DNA of 64,000 nucleotides from Candidatus Gemmiger faecavium (GTDB lineage Bacteria; Bacillota; Clostridia; Oscillospirales; Ruminococcaceae), in NCBI GenBank assembly GCA_019114415.1, contig DXFO01000036.1:1-64000 (forward strand), given 5' to 3'. Positions 42,274 to 51,187 of the stretch are shown here, piece after piece. The first letter of the stretch is position 1. Each line of letters begins with the position of its first letter. The notes under the pieces were generated by a model, which did no database searches, was not told the DNA's origin, and saw nothing but the letters and a program-made list of their open reading frames with translations. A program made the translations under genes and the position numbers.

Positions 42274-42318
42274 ATTATAGCCCGGCCCATACATTTGTCA
42301 ACCTGCATGGGCCGGGCT
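42274..42318 (-). promoter_or_regulatory. marR-exporter promoter inside an inverted repeat
   Basis: Minus-strand TTGACA (42296-42301), 16 bases, TATAAT (42274-42279). The -35 and part of the spacer are enclosed by a perfect 12-base inverted repeat AGCCCGGCCCAT / ATGGGCCGGGCT (42279-42290 and 42307-42318). The repeat could end transcription arriving from the flippase gene, though its T tract is poor. Confidence 0.75.
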
Positions 42319-42334
42319 TGCCGTAAACCATCTA

Positions 42335-43852
42335 TTATGCCTTCTGACGGCGCAGCCGGGCGGGCAGCACATGGTCAAGTCCGCCCCACACCAGAGACAA
42401 AACCAGATACGCCCCGCAGACCAACGCCCCCGCCGCGATCAGCCCCAGGGTGCTCTGCCCCGGAAGCAGCCGCAGCGCGCACCAGCCTAACACGCCGCAA
42501 GTCAGCCCGAACACAGCGGGCCGGCCGAACCAGCTCCACCAGCCGGGATGCATCCGGGCGCGGCGCAGCATCCGCCGGGTGTTGAGGGTGAAGGTCAGCA
42601 GATTGGACACCGCCATAATGCCCAGAAACGCCCAGATGCCGTACCGGGGCAGCAGCACCACGATCCCCAGGATACGCACCGCCGAGTCCAGCAGCGAATA
42701 CCGGAAGGTCGCCAGCTGTTCCCCCAGTCCCTTGAGGATGCCGTCCACCATGCTCTCCAGGTACATAAAGGGCGCGATCATCCCCAGCACGCGGATGTAC
42801 TCCCCCACCTGGGCGTCGCCGTACAGCAGTTCCGCCGCCTGCCGGCCGAACAGCACAAAGCAGCAGCCCGCCAGCGCCGAGAACAGCCCCGCCATCCGCA
42901 TGGTGCCGTCGATGAGCCGGGCCGTGGCAGTGGCATCCCGCCGGGCGTTGGCCCGGGCGATCTCCGGCATGAGCAGACTGGACAGCGCCGACAAAATGGA
43001 GAAGGGGAAAAACAGCAGCGGAATGGCCATGCCCTTGATGGCGCCGTACTGGGAAACAGCTTCGGTCCGGTCCCCCAGATAGAGCGCCAGGCAGAGGGGG
43101 ATCAGGCTGCTTTCTGCCGCCTGCAGTACGCTGGCCAGAATACGGCTGCCCTCCACCGGAAGCAGGATGCCTGCCAGTTCCCGGCGGGTATAGGGCCGGC
43201 GGCCGTCGTCCTCCCCGGCCTGGAAAGCAGGGTCCTTGTGAGCAAAAAACGCCATGACACCGCAGGATACCGCCTCGCTCACCGTGTTGCCCACCAGCAC
43301 CGCGGCACAGGCATAGCCCGCTCCCCAGGATGCAGTGCGGCGCAACGCCAGCCACACCACGCCCATGCGCACCAGCTGTTCAATGAGCTGCGCTACCGCG
43401 TTCGGCTCAACCCGCCGTCGGGCCAGAAAGCACCCGCGCAATGCGCCCGCCACCGCCATGACCGGCAGGCTGGGGGCCAGGATCTTCAGCCCCAGCGCCC
43501 CCCGCACATCATGCAGCACCCAGCGGGCCAACGGTTCCGCCAGGGCAAGCTGGGCCGCCATGGCGGCAAAGCCCAGCGCCCCCGCCGTGACCACCAGCCC
43601 CGAAACGGTGCGGGCCATGCTGCGGCCCCGGGCAAGGCTCTGGGCGGCCAGGCGGGTGGAGGCAACGTTCATGCCCGACGACGCCAGGGACACGAACACC
43701 ATATACACCGACAGGATGAGCTGATACAGGCCCATGCCCTCGCTGCCGATGCTGGACGCCACAAACACCCGGAAAGCCATGCCCAGCACCCGCAGCACCA
43801 GCCCGGACACGGTAAGGATCGCCGCATTTTTCAGATAAACCCGGATCTGCAT
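42335..43852 (-). CDS. MOP-superfamily flippase (SpoVB/MurJ-like)
   Basis: A 505-residue polytopic protein with about 14 membrane helices. The N-terminal MQIRVYLKNAAILTVSGLVLRVLGMAFRVFVASSIGSEGMGLYQL and the central FFPFSILSALSSLLMPEIARA match the SpoVB/YtgP branch of lipid-linked cell-wall precursor or polysaccharide exporters. The start is ATG 43852, about nine bases after GGGGAGG. A sporulation or general peptidoglycan role cannot be separated from sequence alone. Confidence 0.9.
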   Translation of the reverse strand: MQIRVYLKNAAILTVSGLVLRVLGMAFRVFVASSIGSEGMGLYQLILSVYMVFVSLASSGMNVASTRLAAQSLARGRSMARTVSGLVVTAGALGFAAMAAQLALAEPLARWVLHDVRGALGLKILAPSLPVMAVAGALRGCFLARRRVEPNAVAQLIEQLVRMGVVWLALRRTASWGAGYACAAVLVGNTVSEAVSCGVMAFFAHKDPAFQAGEDDGRRPYTRRELAGILLPVEGSRILASVLQAAESSLIPLCLALYLGDRTEAVSQYGAIKGMAIPLLFFPFSILSALSSLLMPEIARANARRDATATARLIDGTMRMAGLFSALAGCCFVLFGRQAAELLYGDAQVGEYIRVLGMIAPFMYLESMVDGILKGLGEQLATFRYSLLDSAVRILGIVVLLPRYGIWAFLGIMAVSNLLTFTLNTRRMLRRARMHPGWWSWFGRPAVFGLTCGVLGWCALRLLPGQSTLGLIAAGALVCGAYLVLSLVWGGLDHVLPARLRRQKA

Positions 43853-43928
43853 CTCTGACCGCCTCCCCTGTCTTGTGCCGCCCATTCTCATTCAGGCCAC
43901 TGTATGCGGCGGCGGGCCCCGGTATGCC

Positions 43929-43958
43929 TTGCCCCGCTGCCTGCCGGTATGGTAAAAT
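43929..43958 (+). promoter_or_regulatory. Purine nucleoside phosphorylase promoter
   Basis: TTGCCC (43929-43934), 18 bases, TAAAAT (43953-43958), about 80 bases before the gene. The -35 is moderate. Confidence 0.55.
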
Positions 43959-44039
43959 AGCGGCAGCGAACTCCGCTCCGGCAACGGGCGGATGAAACCG
44001 CATTTTCACCATTCCAAACAGAAACAGAGGTAACCTTTC

Positions 44040-44873
44040 ATGCAACAACAGAGCATTTCTCAGGCGGTAGCCGAAGCCGCCGAATATCTCCGCGCCCGCC
44101 TGCCCGGCACCCCCGACCTGGCGCTGGTGCTGGGTTCCGGCCTGGGGGAACTGGCCGACGAGATCGAGTCCCCCGTCTTTATCCCCTACGGTGAGATCCC
44201 CCACTTCCCCGTCTCCACCGCGCCGGGCCATGCCGGGCGCTTTGTCTGCGGCAAGCTCAACGGCCGTCTTGTGCTGTGCATGCAGGGCCGGTTCCATTAT
44301 TATGAAGGCCACGACATGCAGACCATCGCCCTGCCGGTACGGGTGCTCAAAGCCCTGGGCTGCAAGGCACTGATTTTGACCAACGCGGCGGGCGGTGTCA
44401 ACTGGGATTTCTCGGTGGGCGATTTCATGCTCATCACCGACCACATTAACTTTATGGGTGCCAACCCGCTGCGGGGCGCCAACGACGATACCATCGGGCC
44501 CCGTTTCTGCGATATGACCCAGGTCTACACCCCCGCCTTTCAGGAGACCGCCCGCCGGGTGGCAGCCGAACAGGGCATCGCCCTGCGGGAGGGCGTCTAC
44601 CTTGGCTACATGGGGCCCAGCTTTGAGACCCCCGCCGAGATCCGCGCTTTCCGTACTCTGGGCGCCGACGCCGTGGGCATGAGCACCGTACCGGAAGCCA
44701 TCGCGGCCTCCCACTGCGGTCTGCCGGTGCTGGGCGTCAGCCTGATCACCAACATGGCGGCGGGCATGGCGGGCAAGCGCCTGTCCGGCGACGAGGTCAT
44801 CGAGATCGCCAACCAGCGCGGCCCCATCTTCCGCCGGTTCATCCGCACGGTGGCAGGCGAGCTGCTGCTGTGA
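44040..44873 (+). CDS. Purine nucleoside phosphorylase (trimeric class)
   Basis: A 277-residue enzyme splitting inosine or guanosine with phosphate in purine salvage. Motifs include LVLGSGLGELADEI for phosphate, GRFHYYEGHDMQTIALPVRV, LTNAAGGVNWDFSVGDFMLITDHIN, GYMGPSFETPAEIRAFRTLGADAVGMSTVPE and LGVSLITNMAAGM. These define the PunA/PNP-I trimeric type rather than hexameric DeoD. AGAGGT lies eight bases before ATG 44040. Confidence 0.96.
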   Translation: MQQQSISQAVAEAAEYLRARLPGTPDLALVLGSGLGELADEIESPVFIPYGEIPHFPVSTAPGHAGRFVCGKLNGRLVLCMQGRFHYYEGHDMQTIALPVRVLKALGCKALILTNAAGGVNWDFSVGDFMLITDHINFMGANPLRGANDDTIGPRFCDMTQVYTPAFQETARRVAAEQGIALREGVYLGYMGPSFETPAEIRAFRTLGADAVGMSTVPEAIAASHCGLPVLGVSLITNMAAGMAGKRLSGDEVIEIANQRGPIFRRFIRTVAGELLL

Positions 44874-44933
44874 CCCTCGCCGCCTCTGTACACGGCCAAA
44901 CAGCATTCCTTGCCCGTTTTGGGGCAAAGGCGC

Positions 44934-44956
44934 GATGCTGCGGCATCTTTGTTTTG
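44934..44956 (+). terminator. Possible terminator after the phosphorylase gene
   Basis: Short hairpin GATGC-TGCG-GCATC followed by TTTGTTTTG, 60 bases after the stop. The stem is short. Confidence 0.45.
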
Positions 44957-44975
44957 CCGCCGACGCCGGACGGCC

Positions 44976-45004
44976 TTGCAATCCGACCGGCAAAGAGGTA
45001 CACT
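44976..45004 (+). promoter_or_regulatory. mrp-mscL promoter
   Basis: TTGCAA (44976-44981), 17 bases, TACACT (44999-45004), about 80 bases before mrp. Confidence 0.6.
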
Positions 45005-45085
45005 ATATGAGTTAACCCCCGCTGATTCGCCCGCATAACAGGGGCGGGCAGCGGACCTTCATCAGGAAAAGGAGTATCTGTCACC

Positions 45086-45913
45086 ATGAGCGAAGCCTGC
45101 AACCACGACTGCAGCCATTGCAGCGCAAACTGCGAAAGCCGTGCGCCCCAGCACGAGCCTCCCCACGCGAAAAGCCACATCAAAAAGGTGATCGGCGTCG
45201 TGTCGGGCAAGGGCGGCGTCGGCAAGAGCATGACCAGCGCCATGCTGGCCGTGTCCATGCGCCGTCTGGGCTATAAAGTCGGCGTTCTGGATGCCGACAT
45301 CACCGGCCCGTCCATCCCCAAACTGTTCGGAGTTCATGGCCCCGCCACCGGCACCGACGACGGCATTTTCCCCGTCAAGAGCCGCGTGGGCATTGACATC
45401 ATGAGCATCAACCTGCTGCTGGACGACGAGGAAGCCCCCGTTGTCTGGCGCGGCCCCGTCATTGCGGGCGCCGTCAAGCAGTTCTGGCAGGACGTCATCT
45501 GGGAGGACGTGGACTTTATGTTCGTCGATATGCCTCCGGGAACCGGCGACGTCCCCCTGACCGTTTTCCAGACCCTGCCGGTGGACGGCATCATCATTGT
45601 TTCCAGCCCGCAGGAACTGGTTGGCATGATCGTGGGCAAGGCGGTCCAGATGGCCCAGATGATGCATGTGCCCATCCTGGGCATTGTGGAGAACATGAGC
45701 TATGCCGTCTGCCCCGACTGCGGCAAGCACATCGCGGTTTTCGGCGACAGCCATGTGGATGAGACCGGCGCCAAGTACGGCCTGCCCGTGCTGGCCAAGA
45801 TGCCCATCGATCCCGAGCTGGCCAAGGAAGCCGACGCCGGCATGATCGAGACTTTTGCCGGGAATTACCTGGACGGCGCCGCCAAGGCTGTGGCCGACCT
45901 GCTGAAAAAGTAA
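45086..45913 (+). CDS. Mrp/NBP35-family iron-sulfur carrier ATPase
   Basis: A 275-residue P-loop ATPase thought to assemble or carry Fe-S clusters. The deviant Walker A GKGGVGKS is at 41-48. The N-terminus has four cysteines (C5, C9, C12, C16), recalling the N-terminal cluster of NBP35 but with different spacing. Near the C-terminus CPDC supplies the bridging-cluster cysteines. Other motifs are DADITGPSIPKLFG and VDMPPGTGDVPLT. AAAGGAG precedes ATG 45086. mscL follows after 40 bases without a terminator. Confidence 0.93.
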   Translation: MSEACNHDCSHCSANCESRAPQHEPPHAKSHIKKVIGVVSGKGGVGKSMTSAMLAVSMRRLGYKVGVLDADITGPSIPKLFGVHGPATGTDDGIFPVKSRVGIDIMSINLLLDDEEAPVVWRGPVIAGAVKQFWQDVIWEDVDFMFVDMPPGTGDVPLTVFQTLPVDGIIIVSSPQELVGMIVGKAVQMAQMMHVPILGIVENMSYAVCPDCGKHIAVFGDSHVDETGAKYGLPVLAKMPIDPELAKEADAGMIETFAGNYLDGAAKAVADLLKK

Positions 45914-45953
45914 GGCTTTCCCCCGCACAGTCCCGCCCCACAAGGAGCAACAT

Positions 45954-46412
45954 ATGAAAAAATTTCTGGAAGAGTTCAAGACCTTCGCCCTGAAAGGCAA
46001 CGTGGTGGATATGGCCGTCGGTGTCATCATCGGCGCAGCCTTTCAGAGCATCGTGAACTCGCTGACCAAAGACATTCTCAATCCGCTTTTGGGCATTGCC
46101 TTCTCCACGGATTTCAGCAATGTGGTCATTCCCCTGCCCAACGGTGCGGACCCGCTCTGCATCGGGTCGTTTTTCTCGGCCATCATCAACTTTGTCATCA
46201 TGGCCTTTGTGCTGTTCTGCCTGGTCAAAGCCATGAACCGGCTGCGTGATCTGGGCGTCCGCAAGGCGGCCAAAGCCGCCAAAGCGGAGGCAGCCAAGCC
46301 CGCCAAGCCTGCCGCCCCCACACAGGAGGAGCTGCTGGCCGCCATTCTGGCTGAGCTGCGCGCCCAGAACAGCGCCGAAACGGAAGACAAGGAGCCGGCC
46401 CTTACCAAATAA
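45954..46412 (+). CDS. mscL: Large-conductance mechanosensitive channel
   Basis: A 152-residue pore protein that opens under membrane tension to release solutes on hypo-osmotic shock. The N-terminal FALKGNVVDMAVGVIIGAAF lines the pore; the second helix is near 70-95 (FFSAIINFVIMAFVLFCLVKAM). The C-terminal tail has an Ala/Lys/Pro-rich linker followed by a helix EELLAAILAELRAQ typical of MscL bundles. AAGGAG precedes ATG 45954. Confidence 0.96.
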   Translation: MKKFLEEFKTFALKGNVVDMAVGVIIGAAFQSIVNSLTKDILNPLLGIAFSTDFSNVVIPLPNGADPLCIGSFFSAIINFVIMAFVLFCLVKAMNRLRDLGVRKAAKAAKAEAAKPAKPAAPTQEELLAAILAELRAQNSAETEDKEPALTK

Positions 46413-46476
46413 TTGCCGGCGGGCGTCACAATTTTTGGCATAGGTATGGATTTTCTGTGCAAATTTTGGACGCCCC

Positions 46477-46505
46477 TTGCCAAATCCGTTTGGGTATGAT
46501 ATAGT
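46477..46505 (+). promoter_or_regulatory. gltBD promoter
   Basis: TTGCCA (46477-46482), 17 bases, TATAGT (46500-46505). The predicted start is near 46512, directly before the leader hairpin. Confidence 0.75.
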
Positions 46506-46514
46506 AGTCACACG

Positions 46515-46568
46515 AACAAGGACGTTCTGCCAAGAGGGTATTGTGCCCTCCGGCAGGGCGTCCTTGTT
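46515..46568 (+). promoter_or_regulatory. gltBD leader hairpin
   Basis: A 54-base leader element folds into three stacked helices: AACAAGGACG/CGTCCTTGTT, CTGCC/GGCAG and GAGGG/CCCTC, with a seven-base loop. That is 20 base pairs broken by two small internal loops. It begins within a few bases of the predicted transcript start and is followed by CTTT, a poor terminator tail. It may be an attenuator, a protein or ligand site, or a 5' stability element. Confidence 0.65.
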
Positions 46569-46620
46569 CTTTACGCGCGGCGCACGGCGCCGCCCCAGGT
46601 GAGGAAAGGAGATCGGGAGT

Positions 46621-49600
46621 ATGGAAAATTTTACCGACCGCAATGCCCCCGCCGGGCTGTATGACCCGCGGTTTGAACACGACAACTGCGGCATTGGCGC
46701 GGTCGTGGACATCAAGGGACGCAAGAGCCACAAGGTACTGGACGACGCTTTGCAGATCGTGGAGCATCTGGAACACCGCGCAGGCAAGGACGCCGAGGGC
46801 AAGACCGGCGACGGCGTGGGCATCCTGTTGCAGATCAGCGACAAGTTCTTCCAGAAAGTTGCCGCTGCCGAGGGCATTACTCTGGGCGGCGAGCGCGAGT
46901 ACGGCGTGGGCATATTCTTTTTCCCCCAGGATGAGCTGCAGCGCAAGCAGGCAAAAAAGCTGTTTGAGATCGTCTGCCAGAAGGAGGGTCTGACCTTCCT
47001 GGGCTGGCGCAGCGTTCCCACCTGCCCGGACGTTCTGGGCAGCAGTGCCCGGGACTGCATGCCCAGCATCTGGCAGGCCTTTGTGGGCAAGCCGCCCCGG
47101 CTGGAACCTGGCATTGCCTTTGACCGCCGCCTGTATGTGGCCCGCCGGGTCTTTGAGCAGAGCTGCCGCAACACCTACGTTTGCAGCCTGTCCAGCCGCA
47201 CCATCGTCTACAAGGGCATGTTCCTGGTCAAGGAACTGCGCCTGTTCTACCCCGACCTGCAGGACAATGATTACGAGAGCGCCATCGGCATGGTGCACAG
47301 CCGCTTCTCCACCAACACGGCTCCCAGCTGGAACCGCGCCCATCCCAACCGCTTTATCCTGCACAACGGTGAGATCAACACCATCCGCGGCAACGTGGAT
47401 ACCATGCTGGCCCGGGAGGAGACCATCGCCAGCCGTTACCTCAAGGACGACATGGGCAAGATTCTGCCTATCGTCAACCAGGGCGGCAGCGACTCCGCCA
47501 TGCTGGACAACACCCTGGAGTTTCTGGTCATGAACGGTATGGAACTGCCCCTGGCCGTCATGGTCACCATCCCCGAGCCGTGGTCCAACAATAAGAGCAT
47601 GGACCCCAAAAAGCGGGATTTCTACCAGTATTACGCCACCATGCTGGAACCCTGGGACGGCCCTGCCTCCATCCTCTTCTCGGACGGCGACATCATGGGC
47701 GCTGTGCTGGACCGCAACGGTCTGCGTCCCAGCCGCTACTATATTACCAAGGACGGCCGCCTCATCCTCTCCAGTGAGGTGGGCGTGCTGGACATTCCCG
47801 CCCGGGACATCGTCAAGAAGGATCGTCTGCGTCCCGGCAAGATGCTGCTGGTGGATACCGTCAAGGGCGAGCTGGTGGACGACGAGCAGCTCAAGGCCGA
47901 CTACGCCTCCCGCCAGCCCTATGGCGAATGGCTGGACCGCAATCTGGTGGACCTGGGCAGCCTGAAGATCCCCAACCGCAAGGTTCCGTCCCACTCCCAT
48001 GAGGAGCTGGTCCGCCTGCAGAAGGCCTTCGGCTACCGGTACGAGGATGTCTCCACCATGATTTTGCCCATGGCCAAAAACGGCTCCGAGCCTGCGGGCG
48101 CTATGGGCAGCGATACCCCGCTGGCCGTTCTGAGCCACACCCATCCCCCGCTGTTCAACTACTTCCAGCAAATGTTCGCCCAGGTCACCAACCCGCCCAT
48201 CGACGCCCTGCGTGAGAAGATCATTACCTCCACCACTGTCTACGTGGGCGCCCAGGGCAACCTGCTGGAGGAGGACAGCGAGAACTGCAAGGTCCTGAAA
48301 ATCAATAACCCCATCCTGACCGAGACCGACCTGCTCAAGATCAAGGCCATGAACGTCCCGGGCTTCAAGGTGGAGACGGTGTCCATCTGCTACTACAAGA
48401 ACACCGAACTGGAGCAGGCCATCGACCGTCTGTTCGTGGACGTGGACCGTGCCTACCGCGACGGCGCCAACATCCTGATCCTCTCCGACCGGGACATTGA
48501 CGAATACCACGTGGCCATCCCCAGCCTGCTGGCTGTGGGCGCGGTGTCCAAGTATCTGGTCCGCACCAAAAAGCGCACTGCCATGGCTCTTATTCTCGAG
48601 AGCGGCGAACCCCGCCTGGTCCATGACTTTGCCACCCTGCTGGGCTACGGCGCCTGCGCCATCAATCCCTATCTGGCACAAGAAACGGTGGGCGAGCTGA
48701 TCTCCGAGGGGCTTCTGGACAAGGATTACTACGCTGCCGTGGACGACTACAACCACGCCATCCTGGCGGGCATCGTTAAGATTGCCTCCAAAATGGGCAT
48801 TTCCACCATCCAGTCCTACCAGGGCAGCCAGATCTTCGAGGCTCTGGGCGTGAGCAAGGAAGTGGTGGACAAGTACTTCACCAACACCGTCAGCCGTGTG
48901 GGCGGCATCACCCTCAAGGACATCCAGAACGACCTGGAGCAGCGTCACCAGAAAGCCTTTGACCCCCTGGGTCTGGGCACCGGCAGCGAGCTGGTCAGCC
49001 TGGGCGCCCACAAGCTGCGCAGCGGCCGGGACAGCGAGCAGCACCTCTATAACCCGCTGACCATCCATCTGCTGCAGCAGGCCTGCTGGACCGGCGACTA
49101 CACCAAGTTCAAGCAGTACACCGACGCCATCTCCCACACCGGCGATGACGAGATGCATCTGCGCAGCCTGCTGGAGTTCAACTACCCCGAGCAGGGTGTG
49201 CCCATCGAGGAAGTGGAGAGCGTTGACGACATCGTCAAGCGGTTCAAGACCGCGGCCATGAGCTACGGCGCTCTGTCCGACGAGGCCCACGAGTGCATGG
49301 CCATCGCCATGAACCGCCTGGGCGGCAAGTCCAACACCGGCGAGGGCGGCGAACCGGAGGAACGCTTTACCAGCGAGTCCAACTCGGCCATCAAGCAGGT
49401 GGCCTCCGCCCGGTTCGGTGTCACCAGCAAATACCTGGTCAGCGCCAAGGAGATCCAGATCAAGATGGCTCAGGGTGCCAAGCCCGGCGAGGGCGGCCAG
49501 CTGCCCGGCGCCAAGGTCTACCCCTGGGTTGCCAAGACCCGCCACTCCACCACCGGCGTGGGCCTGATCTCTCCCCCGCCCCACCACGACATCTACTCTA

Positions 49601-51171
49601 TCGAGGACCTGGCCCAGCTGATCTATGACCTCAAGTGCTCCAACCGCCGCGCGGCCATCAACGTCAAGCTGGTCAGCGAGGCCGGCGTAGGCACCATCGC
49701 CGCCGGCGTTGCCAAGGCGGGCGCCGAGGTCATCCTCATCTCCGGCTTCGACGGCGGCACCGGTGCTGCTCCCCGCAACTCCATCCACAATGCCGGTCTG
49801 CCCTGGGAACTGGGCATCGCCGAGGCCCACCAGTGTCTCATCATGAACGGCCTGCGCTCCCGTGTGCGCATCGAGGCTGACAGCAAGCTGATGACCGGCC
49901 GGGATGTGGCCATTGCCGCCATGCTGGGTGCCGAGGAATTCGGCTTCGGCACCGGCCCCCTGGTGGCCATGGGCTGCGTCATGATGCGCGTCTGCAATCT
50001 GGACACCTGCCCCATGGGCATCTGCACCCAGAACCCCGAACTGCGCAAGCGCTTCAAGGGCAAACCGGAGTACGTCATGAACTTCATGCGCTTTATGGCC
50101 CAGGAACTGCGCGAGTATATGGCAAAGCTGGGTGTGCGCACCGTGGACGAGCTGGTGGGCCGCACCGATCTGCTCCGGGTCAAGGATGTCCCCGCCGGCA
50201 GCCGTGCCAGCGAGCTGGATCTTTCCGCCCTGCTGGCCAACCCGCTGGTGGAAAACAGCAGCATCCACTTTGACCCCAAGGCGGTCTACAACTTCCAGCT
50301 GGAAAAGACCCCCGACATGCGGGTGCTCATGAAGAAGTTCAAGAAATCCTTCGACATGGACCAGCCCAAGCCCGCCTCGGTGGAGCTGACCGTGGGCAAC
50401 ACCGACCGTGCCTTCGGCACCATCTTCGGCAGCGAGATCACCCGCAAGTTCGGCAACACTCTGCCGGAGGATACCTTCCACGTCACCTGCCACGGCTACG
50501 GCGGCCAGAGCTTCGGCGCTTTCATTCCCGCCGGCCTGACCCTGGAGCTCATCGGCGACTCCAACGACTACATGGGCAAGGGCCTGTCCGGCGGCAAGCT
50601 CATTGTCTATCCCCCGGCGGAGGTCTCCTACGACCGGGGTGAGAACATCGTCATCGGCAACGTAGCCCTGTACGGCGCCACCGAGGGCAAGGCCTTCATC
50701 AACGGCGTGGCCGGTGAGCGCTTCTGCGTCCGCAACTCCGGTGCCACCGCCGTTGTCGAGGGCGTAGGCGACCACGGCTGCGAGTATATGACCGGCGGCA
50801 CCGTCGTCATCCTGGGCAAGACCGGCAAAAACTTTGCAGCCGGCATGAGCGGCGGCATCGCCTATGTTCTGGACGAGGACTGGGATCTGTACCAGCGCGT
50901 CAACAAGGACATGGTCAGCCTGGAACCCGTGGAACACAAGTACGACGTCTCTCTGCTGAAAGATCTGATCCGCGAGCATGTGGAACTGACCGGTTCGCCC
51001 CGCGGCAAGGAAATCCTGGACAACTTTGGCGAGTATCTGCCCAAGTTCAAGAAAGTCCTGCCCCACGACTATGACAAGATGCTTCGCCTCATCGCCCAGA
51101 TGGAAGAAAAGGGCGAGGACAGCGAGCAGGCTCAGATCGAAGCATTCTACGCCATGAAGAACGCACAGTAA
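46621..51171 (+). CDS. gltB: Glutamate synthase large subunit
   Basis: A 1516-residue subunit of NADPH-GOGAT, which makes two glutamates from glutamine and 2-oxoglutarate. The class II amidotransferase nucleophile is C23 (DNCGIGAV), implying removal of a 22-residue propeptide. The central and FMN-binding domains follow, with GEGGEPEERF, GQLPGAKVYPWVAKTRHSTTGVGLISPPPHHD and SGFDGGTGAAPRNS. The 3Fe-4S cluster region is CNLDTCPMGICTQNPELRKRF. A C-terminal beta-helix domain ends it. AAAGGAG lies nine bases before ATG 46621. gltD follows 16 bases later. Confidence 0.98.
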   Translation: MENFTDRNAPAGLYDPRFEHDNCGIGAVVDIKGRKSHKVLDDALQIVEHLEHRAGKDAEGKTGDGVGILLQISDKFFQKVAAAEGITLGGEREYGVGIFFFPQDELQRKQAKKLFEIVCQKEGLTFLGWRSVPTCPDVLGSSARDCMPSIWQAFVGKPPRLEPGIAFDRRLYVARRVFEQSCRNTYVCSLSSRTIVYKGMFLVKELRLFYPDLQDNDYESAIGMVHSRFSTNTAPSWNRAHPNRFILHNGEINTIRGNVDTMLAREETIASRYLKDDMGKILPIVNQGGSDSAMLDNTLEFLVMNGMELPLAVMVTIPEPWSNNKSMDPKKRDFYQYYATMLEPWDGPASILFSDGDIMGAVLDRNGLRPSRYYITKDGRLILSSEVGVLDIPARDIVKKDRLRPGKMLLVDTVKGELVDDEQLKADYASRQPYGEWLDRNLVDLGSLKIPNRKVPSHSHEELVRLQKAFGYRYEDVSTMILPMAKNGSEPAGAMGSDTPLAVLSHTHPPLFNYFQQMFAQVTNPPIDALREKIITSTTVYVGAQGNLLEEDSENCKVLKINNPILTETDLLKIKAMNVPGFKVETVSICYYKNTELEQAIDRLFVDVDRAYRDGANILILSDRDIDEYHVAIPSLLAVGAVSKYLVRTKKRTAMALILESGEPRLVHDFATLLGYGACAINPYLAQETVGELISEGLLDKDYYAAVDDYNHAILAGIVKIASKMGISTIQSYQGSQIFEALGVSKEVVDKYFTNTVSRVGGITLKDIQNDLEQRHQKAFDPLGLGTGSELVSLGAHKLRSGRDSEQHLYNPLTIHLLQQACWTGDYTKFKQYTDAISHTGDDEMHLRSLLEFNYPEQGVPIEEVESVDDIVKRFKTAAMSYGALSDEAHECMAIAMNRLGGKSNTGEGGEPEERFTSESNSAIKQVASARFGVTSKYLVSAKEIQIKMAQGAKPGEGGQLPGAKVYPWVAKTRHSTTGVGLISPPPHHDIYSIEDLAQLIYDLKCSNRRAAINVKLVSEAGVGTIAAGVAKAGAEVILISGFDGGTGAAPRNSIHNAGLPWELGIAEAHQCLIMNGLRSRVRIEADSKLMTGRDVAIAAMLGAEEFGFGTGPLVAMGCVMMRVCNLDTCPMGICTQNPELRKRFKGKPEYVMNFMRFMAQELREYMAKLGVRTVDELVGRTDLLRVKDVPAGSRASELDLSALLANPLVENSSIHFDPKAVYNFQLEKTPDMRVLMKKFKKSFDMDQPKPASVELTVGNTDRAFGTIFGSEITRKFGNTLPEDTFHVTCHGYGGQSFGAFIPAGLTLELIGDSNDYMGKGLSGGKLIVYPPAEVSYDRGENIVIGNVALYGATEGKAFINGVAGERFCVRNSGATAVVEGVGDHGCEYMTGGTVVILGKTGKNFAAGMSGGIAYVLDEDWDLYQRVNKDMVSLEPVEHKYDVSLLKDLIREHVELTGSPRGKEILDNFGEYLPKFKKVLPHDYDKMLRLIAQMEEKGEDSEQAQIEAFYAMKNAQ

Positions 51172-51187
51172 AGGAGGCAGCCGTATC

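Noticed and set aside
46515-46568. gltB leader hairpin as a simple intrinsic terminator
   Set aside because: The downstream tail is only CTTT followed by GC-rich sequence, and the gene beyond is its own operon, so I list it as a leader element instead.
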